From Acidocella sp. (GTDB lineage: Bacteria > Pseudomonadota > Alphaproteobacteria > Acetobacterales > Acetobacteraceae): a stretch of 32,661 nucleotides of DNA. Where the stretch lies: positions 1 through 32,661 of the forward strand of contig NZ_JAQTZC010000017.1 in assembly GCF_028687955.1 (NCBI RefSeq). Reading direction: 5' to 3'. A model generated the notes under the pieces. That model searched no databases, was not told the DNA's origin, and saw only the letters and a list, made by a program, of their open reading frames with translations. Shown in pieces: positions 1 through 6,722 of this stretch (position 1 is its first letter; every line of letters starts with the position of its first letter). Position numbers and translations under genes: made by a program.

Positions 1-3
1 TAT

Positions 4-636
4 ATGGGTAAAGTGATTGCGGTTGCACAGCAGAAAGGCGGTGCTGGCAAGACCATGCTGGCCACCCAGCTGGCAGTGGCCCTGGCAGAAGGCGCGCGCG
101 TGGCGGCGCTGGACATTGACCCGCAGGGCAGCCTGACCATCTGGGGTAAGCTGCGCGCCCATTCGCCCAAGGCGGCGCAGGCACTCACGCTTGCCACTAT
201 TTCCGGCTGGCGTCTGGCCAGCGAGGTGGAAAAACTGAAAGACTTGCATGATTACGTGCTGATCGACACGCCTCCCGTCATCGATTCTGACGCGCGGCGC
301 GCTATCCGTGGGGCCGATCTGGTGCTGATCCCGCTAAATCCAGCCCCGCCTGACCTCTGGGCCGCCGAGGGTACGTTGAAACTGGCGGCCGAGGAGAAGC
401 GGCGCACCGCGCTCATTTTTAACCGCGCGCCTGCCGCCTCGCGCCTGCGCAAGCGGCTGGAGGCGGAAATCGCGGCCCGCGGTCTTATCCTGCTGGATAC
501 TGCACTGGCGAATCGGGCGGGTTATGCAAATGCCTTCGCCGATGGGCTGGGCGTGACCGAAGCCGGCCCCTCCACCCAAGCGGCGGAGGAGATTCGTGCC
601 GTTGTTGCGGCCCTCAAAGCAGAGATTCACTTATAA
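4..636 (+). CDS. ParA/MinD-type partitioning ATPase, orphan
   Basis: A 210-residue ParA-family P-loop ATPase. The deviant Walker A motif KGGAGKT lies at about residues 11-17 and a Walker B-like stretch reading LIDTPPVID follows at about 85-93. ParA proteins form ATP-dependent dimers on DNA or membrane and position plasmids, chromosome origins or protein cargo. It is shorter than chromosomal ParA (about 260 residues) and has no N-terminal DNA-binding extension. No parB or obvious parS cluster follows, so it is more likely an orphan cargo-positioning ATPase than a plasmid partition gene. The start fits the family, because the first beta strand (KVIAVAQQ) begins at once, but only three bases precede it and an upstream extension cannot be excluded. 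A hairpin terminator lies about 180 bases downstream. Confidence 0.85.
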   Translation: MGKVIAVAQQKGGAGKTMLATQLAVALAEGARVAALDIDPQGSLTIWGKLRAHSPKAAQALTLATISGWRLASEVEKLKDLHDYVLIDTPPVIDSDARRAIRGADLVLIPLNPAPPDLWAAEGTLKLAAEEKRRTALIFNRAPAASRLRKRLEAEIAARGLILLDTALANRAGYANAFADGLGVTEAGPSTQAAEEIRAVVAALKAEIHL

Positions 637-815
637 AGTATGAAAGAAACTTCATGCTGCCTCCCTTGCTCAGGCAAGAAACCGCATAAAAGGGGTTGCA
701 TGGATGACATTTTTCCGCCACATAGCTTCTCGTGACGCTAAACGATGCCTAGCAGTATCAGGCCAGTGTCAGCCGCCAAGTTTAGGGAGCAACGAAATTC
801 GTACCAAAAAGGTAC

Positions 816-844
816 AGGCCGGTCGTCAACGACCGGCCTTTTTT
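816..844 (+). terminator. Rho-independent terminator downstream of the ParA gene
   Basis: Perfect 10-bp stem (AGGCCGGTCG, loop TCAA, CGACCGGCCT) running into a T tract. A smaller hairpin (GTACC, five A, GGTAC) sits directly before it at 801-815. The 265-base stretch 637-901 holds no credible protein gene. The terminator could end the ParA transcript, or a small RNA of 100-150 nt whose two 3' hairpins these would be. Confidence 0.8.
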
Positions 845-901
845 ATGTCCGCGGCTCAGCCTGCCCGATGAATTATGCTGCACTGCAATAAAATGCGAAA
901 A

Positions 902-1192
902 CTACCCTCTGCGGCGGTGGAATCGCGTGATCGTGACCTCGCCCCAAACGCCCGCCCGGGTAAACGGATCAGCCGCCACAAACGCATCCACCGCGGCGCG
1001 GCTGGGTGCCTCGATCAGAAACAGCGATCCGGTCATCGTCTCGCCGTCGTCGGTTTGCAGGGGGCCCGAGAGTACGATCGTAATGCCGTAGTCAGAGTCT
1101 GTTTCCACAAACGCGCGATGGGCGCCATAGTGTTCCAGGCGGAGCGGGAGGGCGCCTGGCCGGTCAAGCGCATGGAAGGCGAACAGCGGCAT
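902..1192 (-). CDS. YciI-like protein
   Basis: A 96-residue protein with the YciI/YCII-like ferredoxin-fold pattern: a first strand FAFHALDRPG, a helix with LRLEHYGAHRAFVE, a strand ending in a Gly-rich turn (SGPLQTDDGETMTGS), a second strand SLFLIEAPSR, and the family-typical ADPFTRAGVW near the C-terminus. Some family members have dehydrochlorinase-like activity, but most are uncharacterised, so no substrate is assigned. The ATG start at 1192 fits the family. The gene is convergent with the ParA gene and divergent from the FAH-family gene at 1316, with a 123-base AT-richer gap that should hold both promoters. Confidence 0.85.
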   Translation of the reverse strand: MPLFAFHALDRPGALPLRLEHYGAHRAFVETDSDYGITIVLSGPLQTDDGETMTGSLFLIEAPSRAAVDAFVAADPFTRAGVWGEVTITRFHRRRG

Positions 1193-1315
1193 CGTATTTA
1201 ACTCTCTTTCGTTAAGCCTCTATAGTTAGAATCAATTTGCCTGTTTGACATTGCCCATCTACGCCACCCTGCTCTGACTTTTGCGTGAAACCTGCGATGA
1301 TAAGGAATATTCAGG

Positions 1316-2161
1316 ATGAAGCTTCTCCGTTACGGTGACCCAAACCAGGAAAAATGGGGCATTCTCGATGCCGAGGGACATGTCCGCACGCTTGATGACG
1401 CGCTCGCCGGCGTCACGGGCGATGTTTTCAGCCCGGAGTGGCTGGCGCAGCTCGCCGCGTTGGACCCGGCGAAGCTGCCGAGCCTCAAAACCCCCCGCCG
1501 CATCGGCCCGGCAATTCCCCGGCCGCTCAATTTCGTCTGCATCGGCCTGAATTACGCCGACCATGCGGCCGAAACAGGGGGCAAGATTCCAAAGGAGCCG
1601 ATTCTCTTTCTCAAATCCCTCTCCGCCTTTTCCGGCCCGTATGATGACATCATCATCCCCCCCGGCGCGCGCAAAACCGACTGGGAGGTGGAGCTTGGCG
1701 TCGTCATCGGCACCAAGGCCGCGCATGTGGCCGAGGCTGACGCGCTGGATTATGTCGCCGGCTATTGCACCGTGAACGATGTCTCCGAGCGCGCCTACCA
1801 GACCGAGCGCGGCGGCACCTGGGACAAGGGCAAAGGCTGCGACAGCTTCGGCCCCGTCGGCCCCTACCTCGTCACCAAGGACGAAGTGCCGGACCCGCAA
1901 AATCTCAATCTCTGGGCTGAGGTGGATGGCGTGCGCATGCAGGATGGCAATACCAGAACTATGATTTTCGGCGTGAAATCCCTGGTCAGCTATGTCAGCC
2001 AGTTCATCACCCTTCACCCTGGTGACATCATCGCCACAGGCACCCCAGCCGGCGTCGGCGCGGGCAAAAAGCCGGAGCCCATCTTCCTGCGCCCCGGTCA
2101 GCAAGTCAAAATCGGCATCCAGGGCATGGGTGAACAAATTGCAAAAACAATCAGTGGTTAG
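1316..2161 (+). CDS. Fumarylacetoacetate hydrolase (FAH) family protein
   Basis: A 281-residue FAH-superfamily enzyme of the ureidoglycolate lyase, acylpyruvase or hydroxyhepta-dienedioate isomerase type. It has a short N-terminal domain and then the catalytic fold, with CIGLNYADHA at about residue 75 and the metal-binding acids in DWEVELGVVIG at about 122-132 and NDVSERAYQ at about 158. The conserved GCDSFGPVGPYLV and the C-terminal GDIIATGTPAGVG are also present. These enzymes cleave or isomerise C-C bonds in 2,4-dioxo acids using Mg2+. The substrate cannot be read from sequence. It sits four bases upstream of a small ABM-domain gene and about 340 bases before prfC, all on the same strand. 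This suggests an aromatic- or dioxo-acid side pathway placed before a translation gene. Confidence 0.9.
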   Translation: MKLLRYGDPNQEKWGILDAEGHVRTLDDALAGVTGDVFSPEWLAQLAALDPAKLPSLKTPRRIGPAIPRPLNFVCIGLNYADHAAETGGKIPKEPILFLKSLSAFSGPYDDIIIPPGARKTDWEVELGVVIGTKAAHVAEADALDYVAGYCTVNDVSERAYQTERGGTWDKGKGCDSFGPVGPYLVTKDEVPDPQNLNLWAEVDGVRMQDGNTRTMIFGVKSLVSYVSQFITLHPGDIIATGTPAGVGAGKKPEPIFLRPGQQVKIGIQGMGEQIAKTISG

Positions 2162-2165
2162 AAAC

Positions 2166-2456
2166 ATGGTCACGGAATTCGCTGAAATCGAAATCATCCC
2201 CGGCACCGAGGCGCAGTTCATCGCCGGGGTGGAGGCAAGCCGCGAAGCTTTCCTGCGCTCGCCCGGCTGCCACGGCCTGGAGCTGCACCGCAGCATCGAG
2301 AGTCCGCAGCATTTCGTGCTGCTGGTTAAATGGGAAACTGTGGCCCACCACATGGAAAAATTCCGCGGCGCGCCTGAGTTTGAGGTCTGGCGCGGCAATG
2401 TCGGCCAGTTTTTCGCGCAGGCTCCCAAAGTCTGGCACAGCAACACGGTGGCCTGA
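2166..2456 (+). CDS. Antibiotic biosynthesis monooxygenase (ABM) domain protein
   Basis: A 96-residue dimeric alpha-beta barrel protein of the ABM/YgiN type. The first strand FAEIEIIPGTEAQF is followed by an amphipathic helix, then the family hallmark SPGCHGLELHRSIESP, the strand HFVLLVKWET and the helix AHHMEKFRGAPEF. Such proteins are small cofactor-free monooxygenases or act on quinones, and many have no known substrate. The ATG at 2166 is preferred over the longer open frame because the domain starts there and it lies four bases after the FAH-family stop, which implies translational coupling. The pair may act on the same aromatic or dioxo metabolite, but that is inference. Confidence 0.82.
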   Translation: MVTEFAEIEIIPGTEAQFIAGVEASREAFLRSPGCHGLELHRSIESPQHFVLLVKWETVAHHMEKFRGAPEFEVWRGNVGQFFAQAPKVWHSNTVA

Positions 2457-2490
2457 CACCCAAGCCCGGTGGCGCGGGGCGGAGAATTTT

Positions 2491-2521
2491 GGTAGGGCCT
2501 GCCGATGGACCAGGCCCTACC
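2491..2521 (+). promoter_or_regulatory. Perfect hairpin that places the prfC start codon in its loop
   Basis: An 11-bp perfect inverted repeat (GGTAGGGCCTG at 2491-2501, CAGGCCCTACC at 2511-2521) encloses a 9-base loop, CCGATGGAC, that contains the prfC ATG at 2505. A purine-rich GGCGGAG ends about 20 bases upstream, too far for a normal ribosome-binding site unless the hairpin is folded out. An in-frame TAG at 2493 rules out an upstream ATG start. The structure is directly visible. A role in translational control of release factor 3 is inferred. Confidence 0.6.
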
Positions 2522-4073
2522 CATTTCCGAAACCGGTGCGAAGATCCCGCCCCGGCGCACCTTCGCCATCATCTCCCATCCGGACGCCGGTAAAACCACG
2601 CTGACGGAGAAGCTGCTGCTCTTTGGCGGCGCCATCCGCGAGGCCGGCATGGTGAAAGCGCGGCAGGACCGCCGCCAAACCCGTTCGGACTGGATGAAGA
2701 TCGAGCGTCAGCGCGGCATTTCGGTTACCTCCTCGGTGATGACCTTTGAGTTCGGCGGCGCCGTGTTCAACCTGCTCGACACGCCTGGCCATGAGGATTT
2801 CTCCGAGGACACCTACCGCACCCTCACCGCTGTGGACTCGGCGGTGATGGTGATCGACGCGGCCAAGGGCATCGAGCTGCAAACCAAAAAGCTCTTCGAG
2901 GTCTGCCGCCTGCGCAACATCCCGATCACCACCTTCATCAACAAGGTGGACCGCGAGGGCGAGAATCCGTTCGAGCTGTTGGACGAAATCGCCAACACCC
3001 TGGCGCTGGACATCACGCCGATGGTCTGGCCCATCGGCACCGGCGGGCTGTTCCGCGGCTGTTTCGATCTGCGCTCAAACCGCCTGGTCTCCGCCGTGAA
3101 ACCCGGCCAGGACCCCGCGGGGGTGAAATTTGACATTCCCGCCAACCAGCAGGCGCAGCTGGAGGAGGATGTGGAGCTGATCCGCGCCGCCTACCCTGAG
3201 TTTGACCAGCAGGCCTTCTCGGAAGGGCATTTGACCCCGGTGTATTTCGGCTCGGCGCTGAAGGATTATTCGGTGCGCGAGCTGCTGGAAGGCTTGGTCG
3301 CCAACGCCCCCGCGCCGCAACCGCGCGCGGCCGATACGCGGGTGGTGGAACCCGCCGAGACCCCGGTCACCGGCTTTGTCTTCAAGGTGCAGGCCAATAT
3401 GGACCCCCAGCACCGCGACCGCATCGCCTTCACCCGCATCTGCTCCGGCAAATTCGTGCGCGGCATGAAGCTGATCCACTCGCGCACGCTCAAGCCCATG
3501 GCCATCCAGGCGCCGATCTTCTTCTTCGCGCAGGACCGCTCATTGGCCGAGGAAGCCTATCCGGGTGACATCATCGGCATCCCCAACCACGGCACGCTGC
3601 GCGTGGGCGACACGCTGACCGAAGGCGAGAAGCTGCGCTTCACCGGCATCCCGGACTTCGCGCCGGAAATCCTGCGCCGCGTGCGCCTGTCAGACCCGAT
3701 GAAGGCCAAGCAGATGCGCAAGGCGCTGGAGGATCTGGCGGAGGAGGGCGTCACCCAGGTATTCCGCCCGATGACAGGCGCGGAATGGATTGTCGGCGTC
3801 GTCGGCGCGTTGCAGCTTGATGTCCTCTCAAGCCGCATCGAGCAGGAATATTCCGTGCCCGTCGCCTTCGAGGCCGCGCCGTATGACACCGCCCGCTGGA
3901 TCTTCTCCGAGGATCAGGCACGTCTGAAAACCTTCATCGAGCAGAACAAATCGGCCATGAGCGAAGACCGCGAAGGTGCGCCTGTCTATCTGGTGCGCAA
4001 CAGCTGGGAGCTTAACCGCATGAAGGATAATTTCCCCGAAATCACCTTCTCCGCAACCCGCGAGCGGCGCTGA
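2505..4073 (+). CDS. prfC: Peptide chain release factor 3
   Basis: A 522-residue translational GTPase close in length to Escherichia coli RF3 (529). RF3 binds the ribosome after peptide release and drives RF1 or RF2 off, using GTP. The G1 loop SHPDAGKTT lies at residues 24-32, the switch region includes the RGIS motif, the G3 motif is DTPGHEDFSEDT at about 93, and G4 is NKVD at about 147. The RF3-specific stretch QANMDPQHRDRIAF and the C-terminal RF3 domain (FAPEILRRVRLSDP, QVFRPM) are present. The ATG at 2505 is the only reasonable start: an in-frame TAG lies 12 bases upstream and no ATG occurs between it and the G1 motif. It follows the ABM-domain gene by 48 bases. The start codon lies in a hairpin loop. 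Confidence 0.97.
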   Translation: MDQALPISETGAKIPPRRTFAIISHPDAGKTTLTEKLLLFGGAIREAGMVKARQDRRQTRSDWMKIERQRGISVTSSVMTFEFGGAVFNLLDTPGHEDFSEDTYRTLTAVDSAVMVIDAAKGIELQTKKLFEVCRLRNIPITTFINKVDREGENPFELLDEIANTLALDITPMVWPIGTGGLFRGCFDLRSNRLVSAVKPGQDPAGVKFDIPANQQAQLEEDVELIRAAYPEFDQQAFSEGHLTPVYFGSALKDYSVRELLEGLVANAPAPQPRAADTRVVEPAETPVTGFVFKVQANMDPQHRDRIAFTRICSGKFVRGMKLIHSRTLKPMAIQAPIFFFAQDRSLAEEAYPGDIIGIPNHGTLRVGDTLTEGEKLRFTGIPDFAPEILRRVRLSDPMKAKQMRKALEDLAEEGVTQVFRPMTGAEWIVGVVGALQLDVLSSRIEQEYSVPVAFEAAPYDTARWIFSEDQARLKTFIEQNKSAMSEDREGAPVYLVRNSWELNRMKDNFPEITFSATRERR

Positions 4074-4161
4074 GCCCGCGAGATGTGTTGACGGTATGTT
4101 CTGAAATGTTATGAATGCTTTCGGCCGGGCGCGGCGCGCGGAACACCGGCCGGGGAGGCCC

Positions 4162-4536
4162 CTACGCAACCATGGCTTTTTGATTCACAATTTCATCAAG
4201 CGCCAGCAAGCGGTTTACCAGCAGGGTGAAGCGCTGCATCATCGCGGTCTCCAGCCGGCTCGCGTGCGCCATATCCGCGCCACGCGCCTGCACCGCGGCT
4301 ATCGAGTCGTCGTGGAAAATTTCGTGATGCTGGCCAATCTCCCCCCACAGCCTGGTTGCCTCCGGGAGCTTCATCGCTTCGATCATTGCGCTGCCGTCGC
4401 TATCGTACCATTTGCCGAACAGGCAACTGTGATGATCGCAGCAGAGGGAATGCTCAGGCCCTTGTTCCAGGCAGCGCCGGACCATTTTTAGATAATTCAC
4501 ATGCTGCGTGACCGCACGTAATATCTGAATTGCCAC
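4162..4536 (-). CDS. Stand-alone CZB (chemoreceptor zinc-binding) domain protein
   Basis: A 124-residue protein consisting almost entirely of a CZB domain. The zinc-ligand pattern is visible: His12 in the first helix, Cys38 in the hallmark CLFGKWY (residues 38-44), and His71 and His75 in the HHEIFH segment. CZB domains bind zinc very tightly. In E. coli they regulate the diguanylate cyclase DgcZ, and in Helicobacter the chemoreceptor TlpD, where the zinc-thiolate centre senses oxidants such as hypochlorous acid. Here no output domain is attached, so any partner would act in trans. The GTG start at 4536 is chosen because a strong GGAGGGG lies just upstream. An out-of-frame ATG overlaps the GTG by two bases. 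The gene is convergent with prfC across an 88-base gap that has a GC-rich CGGCCGG inverted repeat but no T run. Confidence 0.82.
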   Translation of the reverse strand: MAIQILRAVTQHVNYLKMVRRCLEQGPEHSLCCDHHSCLFGKWYDSDGSAMIEAMKLPEATRLWGEIGQHHEIFHDDSIAAVQARGADMAHASRLETAMMQRFTLLVNRLLALDEIVNQKAMVA

Positions 4537-4677
4537 ATTCCCCTCCAGATTTTATCTGCAACCAATCGTATCAGCTGAAAAAAATAAAATCTACCTTAAA
4601 TGGTAAGAAACTCACGATTCCGTGAATTTTCCATTATTCCGGCTGTGCCCAAATCCGGCCCGGGTCTGATCGTTCTA

Positions 4678-4728
4678 ATACCAGCCCGCCAAGAGCTTGA
4701 CTCTCTTGGTTTGGTGGCGGGCTGGTAT
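4678..4728. repeat. REP/MITE-like inverted repeat, ATACCAG family, variant interior
   Basis: Outer arms ATACCAGCCCGCCA (4678-4691) and TGGCGGGCTGGTAT (4715-4728) are perfect complements over 14 bp. The interior has a second possible hairpin, CCAAGAG paired with CTCTTGG. The ends ATACCAG/CTGGTAT are the same as in the palindromes at 4765 and 7328, but the middle differs. This fits a family of small palindromic elements with conserved termini. Confidence 0.65.
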
Positions 4729-4764
4729 AAGCTTTTAATTTTTCGCGCGGCCGCCCCACCAGCC

Positions 4765-4810
4765 CCGCACTTATACCAGTCAGCCTTAAGGCTGACTGGT
4801 ATAAGTGCGG
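4765..4810. repeat. 46-bp perfect palindrome, ATACCAG family, copy 1
   Basis: The two 23-base halves are exact reverse complements, centred between 4787 and 4788 on TTAA. The inner 30 bp (4773-4802), with half-arm ATACCAGTCAGCCTT, is identical to the core of the palindrome at 7328-7369. The outermost eight bases on each side (CCGCACTT and AAGTGCGG) are also complementary to each other but differ from the flanks of the other copy. As RNA it would form a very stable hairpin in either orientation. Confidence 0.85.
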
Positions 4811-4832
4811 CCGTGCTCGAATCATTGCCTGT

Positions 4833-4862
4833 TTCAGGCTGGCTCACCTGAGCGAGCCTGAA
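4833..4862. repeat. Diverged copy of the GGCTCGC...GCGAGCC repeat
   Basis: Inverted repeat with arms TTCAGGCT and AGCCTGAA and an inner GCTC/GAGC stem. Bases 4837-4858 match the hairpin of the 70-bp tandem repeat at 28807-29016 at 19 of 22 positions. It looks like a distant, single member of the same intergenic repeat family. Confidence 0.5.
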
Positions 4863-4960
4863 GACGGTTGCGTTCCAGGCCGCCGCGGAGAGCCTGCGGG
4901 TCTTTATCTTGGGGGTGGGCTTTCATTCTCCGGCGAGGTTTGCTAGAGGGTGCGCGCGGC

Positions 4961-5036
4961 GGGTGCTTAGCTCAGTTGGTAGAGCAGCTGACTCTTAATC
5001 AGCTTGTCGTAGGTTCGATCCCTACAGCACCCACCA
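4961..5036 (+). tRNA. tRNA-Lys (anticodon CTT)
   Basis: A 76-base cloverleaf with encoded CCA. The acceptor stem pairs GGGTGCT with AGCACCC. The D arm contains AGCTCAGTTGGTAGAGC, the anticodon arm is GCTGA, loop CTCTTAA, TCAGC with anticodon CTT, and the T arm contains GTAGGTTCGATCCCTAC. Its 3' half overlaps, on the other strand, the end of the LysR-family reading frame, whose last 12 or so codons and stop lie inside the tRNA gene. Confidence 0.97.
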
Positions 5037-5976
5037 ATCCCATTTCTTCGTCTGTTTGCGGCGGATGCTTCCCCGGCTTCTCGGTGGCGAAAAGTTTCAG
5101 TTGTTCAACAAACCAGCGTCCAGCCGGTCCTGGTGGCGTATCGGCGCGGTAGGCGGCCGACATCGGCATAATTTCCCGCCCGTCAGGCTCATCCTCTACC
5201 CGTATTTCACACAGCGCCCCCTCGGCGATGTCGCGCGCAACCATCGCCAGCGGCATGCCGCCCCATCCGAGTCCGGCCAGCAGAAACGCATGTTTCGCGC
5301 CCAGATCCGCCAGGCGCCAGTTGCGCGGCGACATCACGCGGAACTCTCGCCCGCGGGAAAGCTCCGTGCGGTCGGTCAGCACCAGTTGCACATGCCGGGC
5401 CAGCTCGCATTGGGGCACCGGCCCGCTGATTTGCGCCAGCGGGTGCGCCGGCGCCGCGACAAATACAATCTTAACCCCCAACAGCCGCTCGCTCACCAGC
5501 TCTGGCACATTCAACGGCAGTGTGCCGATCACGCCCAGTTGGCACTGGCCATCCAGCACCGCCTTGGCCACCCCACCCAGTGCTTCCACATAAATGCGCA
5601 GCGGCGTTGCGGGGAATCGCTCGCCAAACGAGGCCGCCGCCTGTGTCAGCACCGCCATTGGGAACATCACGTCGATTGCGACGGAGAGTTCGGGTTCCAC
5701 GCCCGAGGCCATGCTTCTGGCGCGGGCTTTCAGGGCGTTGAGCGTGTTCATCACCACTCTTGCGTCGGCCAGCAGCAGGCGCCCGGCCTCGGTCAACGCC
5801 GGGTAGCGTCCAGAGCGCTCAAACAGCGCCACACCCACCTGCGCCTCCAAATTGGCGATGGTCTGGCTGATGACCGATTGCGCGCGGTTCAGCCGCCGCC
5901 CAGCGGCTGAAAAGCTGCCATCCTCCGCGGCGGCGATGAAGCAGCGCAATTGATCGAAGGAAACGCCGTCCAGCAT
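4999..5976 (-). CDS. LysR-family transcriptional regulator
   Basis: A 325-residue LysR-type regulator. The N-terminal winged helix-turn-helix (residues 5-65) reads [20 protein letters not shown] then [20 protein letters not shown], and is followed by an effector-binding domain with two Rossmann-like lobes. It is divergent from azoR, the usual layout for a LysR protein controlling its neighbour, and a T-N11-A motif lies 17 bases upstream of its ATG. The effector is unknown; quinones or azo compounds would fit the neighbour. The reading frame ends inside tRNA-Lys: its last residues ([10 protein letters not shown]) are the well-known translation of an antisense tRNA. The natural C-terminus of the fold is probably around the [12 protein letters not shown] segment, about 25 residues earlier. 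No earlier stop exists, so the tail should be made. Confidence 0.9.
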   Translation of the reverse strand: MLDGVSFDQLRCFIAAAEDGSFSAAGRRLNRAQSVISQTIANLEAQVGVALFERSGRYPALTEAGRLLLADARVVMNTLNALKARARSMASGVEPELSVAIDVMFPMAVLTQAAASFGERFPATPLRIYVEALGGVAKAVLDGQCQLGVIGTLPLNVPELVSERLLGVKIVFVAAPAHPLAQISGPVPQCELARHVQLVLTDRTELSRGREFRVMSPRNWRLADLGAKHAFLLAGLGWGGMPLAMVARDIAEGALCEIRVEDEPDGREIMPMSAAYRADTPPGPAGRWFVEQLKLFATEKPGKHPPQTDEEMGLVGAVGIEPTTS

Positions 5977-5992
5977 CTGGCTTGTCCAATCT

Positions 5993-6007
5993 ATCGCTAA
6001 TAACGAT
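5993..6007. promoter_or_regulatory. Candidate LysR operator (T-N11-A box)
   Basis: Inverted repeat ATCG-N7-CGAT whose inner TCGCTAATAACGA fits the LysR consensus T-N11-A. It lies between the divergent LysR and azoR genes, 17 bases upstream of the LysR start. A strongly AT-rich tract follows, including TATAAT at 6017-6022, which reads as a -10 element for azoR. No good -35 could be placed. Autorepression and azoR activation from this site are inferred. Confidence 0.45.
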
Positions 6008-6091
6008 GGTATCTATTATAATATATACAGTTTTTATATTTTTTTGAAGAGTCTATATCCGCGCCATCGAATCACTTTGAAAGATTTCGTC

Positions 6092-6703
6092 ATGAAGCTT
6101 TTGCATATCGACTCCAGCGTCCTCGGCGGCAATTCCGTCTCGCGCGGCCTCACCGCTGATATCGTCGCGCAGCAGAAATCCCTCTACCCTGGGCTGGAAG
6201 TCACCTATCTGGACCTGGCGCAGCAGCCGTTGCAACATCTCTCGCCCGCGCATATCGGCGCCATGTTCGGCCACCCGCCGGTTGATGCCAGCGTGCAGGC
6301 CGATATCGCCACCGGCGCCGCATATCTGGACGCGCTGTTCGCCGCCGACATCATCGTCATCGGCGCGCCGATGTACAACTTCAGCCTGCCCACGCAGTTG
6401 AAGAGCTGGATCGACCGCATGCTCGTGGCCGGCAAAACCTTCAAATATAACGAGGCCGGGGTTCCTGTCGGGCTGGTTCCCGCCGGCAAGAAGGTTTTCA
6501 TCGCCTCCTCGCGCGGCGGCGTGCACAGCGCCGGTTCGCCGACCGCCTTCCTTGACCATCAGGAAACCCTCCTGAAAGCCACGCTCGGCTTCATCGGTCT
6601 GAGCGATGTCACCATCATCCGCGCCGAGGGTGTCGCCGTACCGGAGCTAAAACCCGCCGCCATCGCCGCCGCGCAAGCTCAAATCGCCGCCCTAGCCGCC
6701 TGA
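6092..6703 (+). CDS. azoR: FMN-dependent NADH:quinone/azo oxidoreductase
   Basis: A 203-residue AzoR (AcpD) family flavoprotein, near the 201 residues of the E. coli enzyme. The N-terminal strand [17 protein letters not shown] binds the FMN phosphate. [19 protein letters not shown] at about 90-108 is the family signature, and SSRGGVH at about 138 is the second flavin loop. The family reduces quinones and azo dyes by two electrons using NAD(P)H, limiting redox cycling. The ATG at 6092 is chosen because the fold starts there; the longer frame from 6044 adds a non-homologous leader. The divergent LysR gene is its likely regulator, and a YceI gene follows after 19 bases. Confidence 0.93.
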   Translation: MKLLHIDSSVLGGNSVSRGLTADIVAQQKSLYPGLEVTYLDLAQQPLQHLSPAHIGAMFGHPPVDASVQADIATGAAYLDALFAADIIVIGAPMYNFSLPTQLKSWIDRMLVAGKTFKYNEAGVPVGLVPAGKKVFIASSRGGVHSAGSPTAFLDHQETLLKATLGFIGLSDVTIIRAEGVAVPELKPAAIAAAQAQIAALAA

Positions 6704-6722
6704 ACCACGAAAGCTTACACAA

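Larger units (their letters stand above)
4537..4960. other. Gene-free stretch with three palindromic elements before tRNA-Lys
   Basis: No credible coding sequence. Open frames exist on both strands but follow the palindromes and match no family. The stretch starts with an AT-rich segment (4555-4640) that may hold the promoter for the CZB gene. Three inverted repeats follow, listed separately, and then a GC-rich lead into tRNA-Lys. I could not identify a convincing -35/-10 pair for the tRNA. Confidence 0.6.

Noticed and set aside
4-636. Plasmid or chromosome partition locus
   Set aside because: No parB gene, no parS-like cluster and no replication gene within reach; the protein is short and looks like an orphan ParA.
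1259-2650. 463-codon open frame on the minus strand
   Set aside because: Antisense to the FAH-family, ABM and prfC genes; composition has no family pattern and the plus-strand genes explain the region.
4122-4152. Terminator after prfC
   Set aside because: CGGCCGG/CCGGCCG can pair but the motif is self-complementary, the loop is long and no T run follows.
4596-4851. Small open frames on both strands in the repeat region
   Set aside because: They owe their open frames to the palindromes (the same peptide appears near 7331 through the other copy); no ribosome-binding site or family match.
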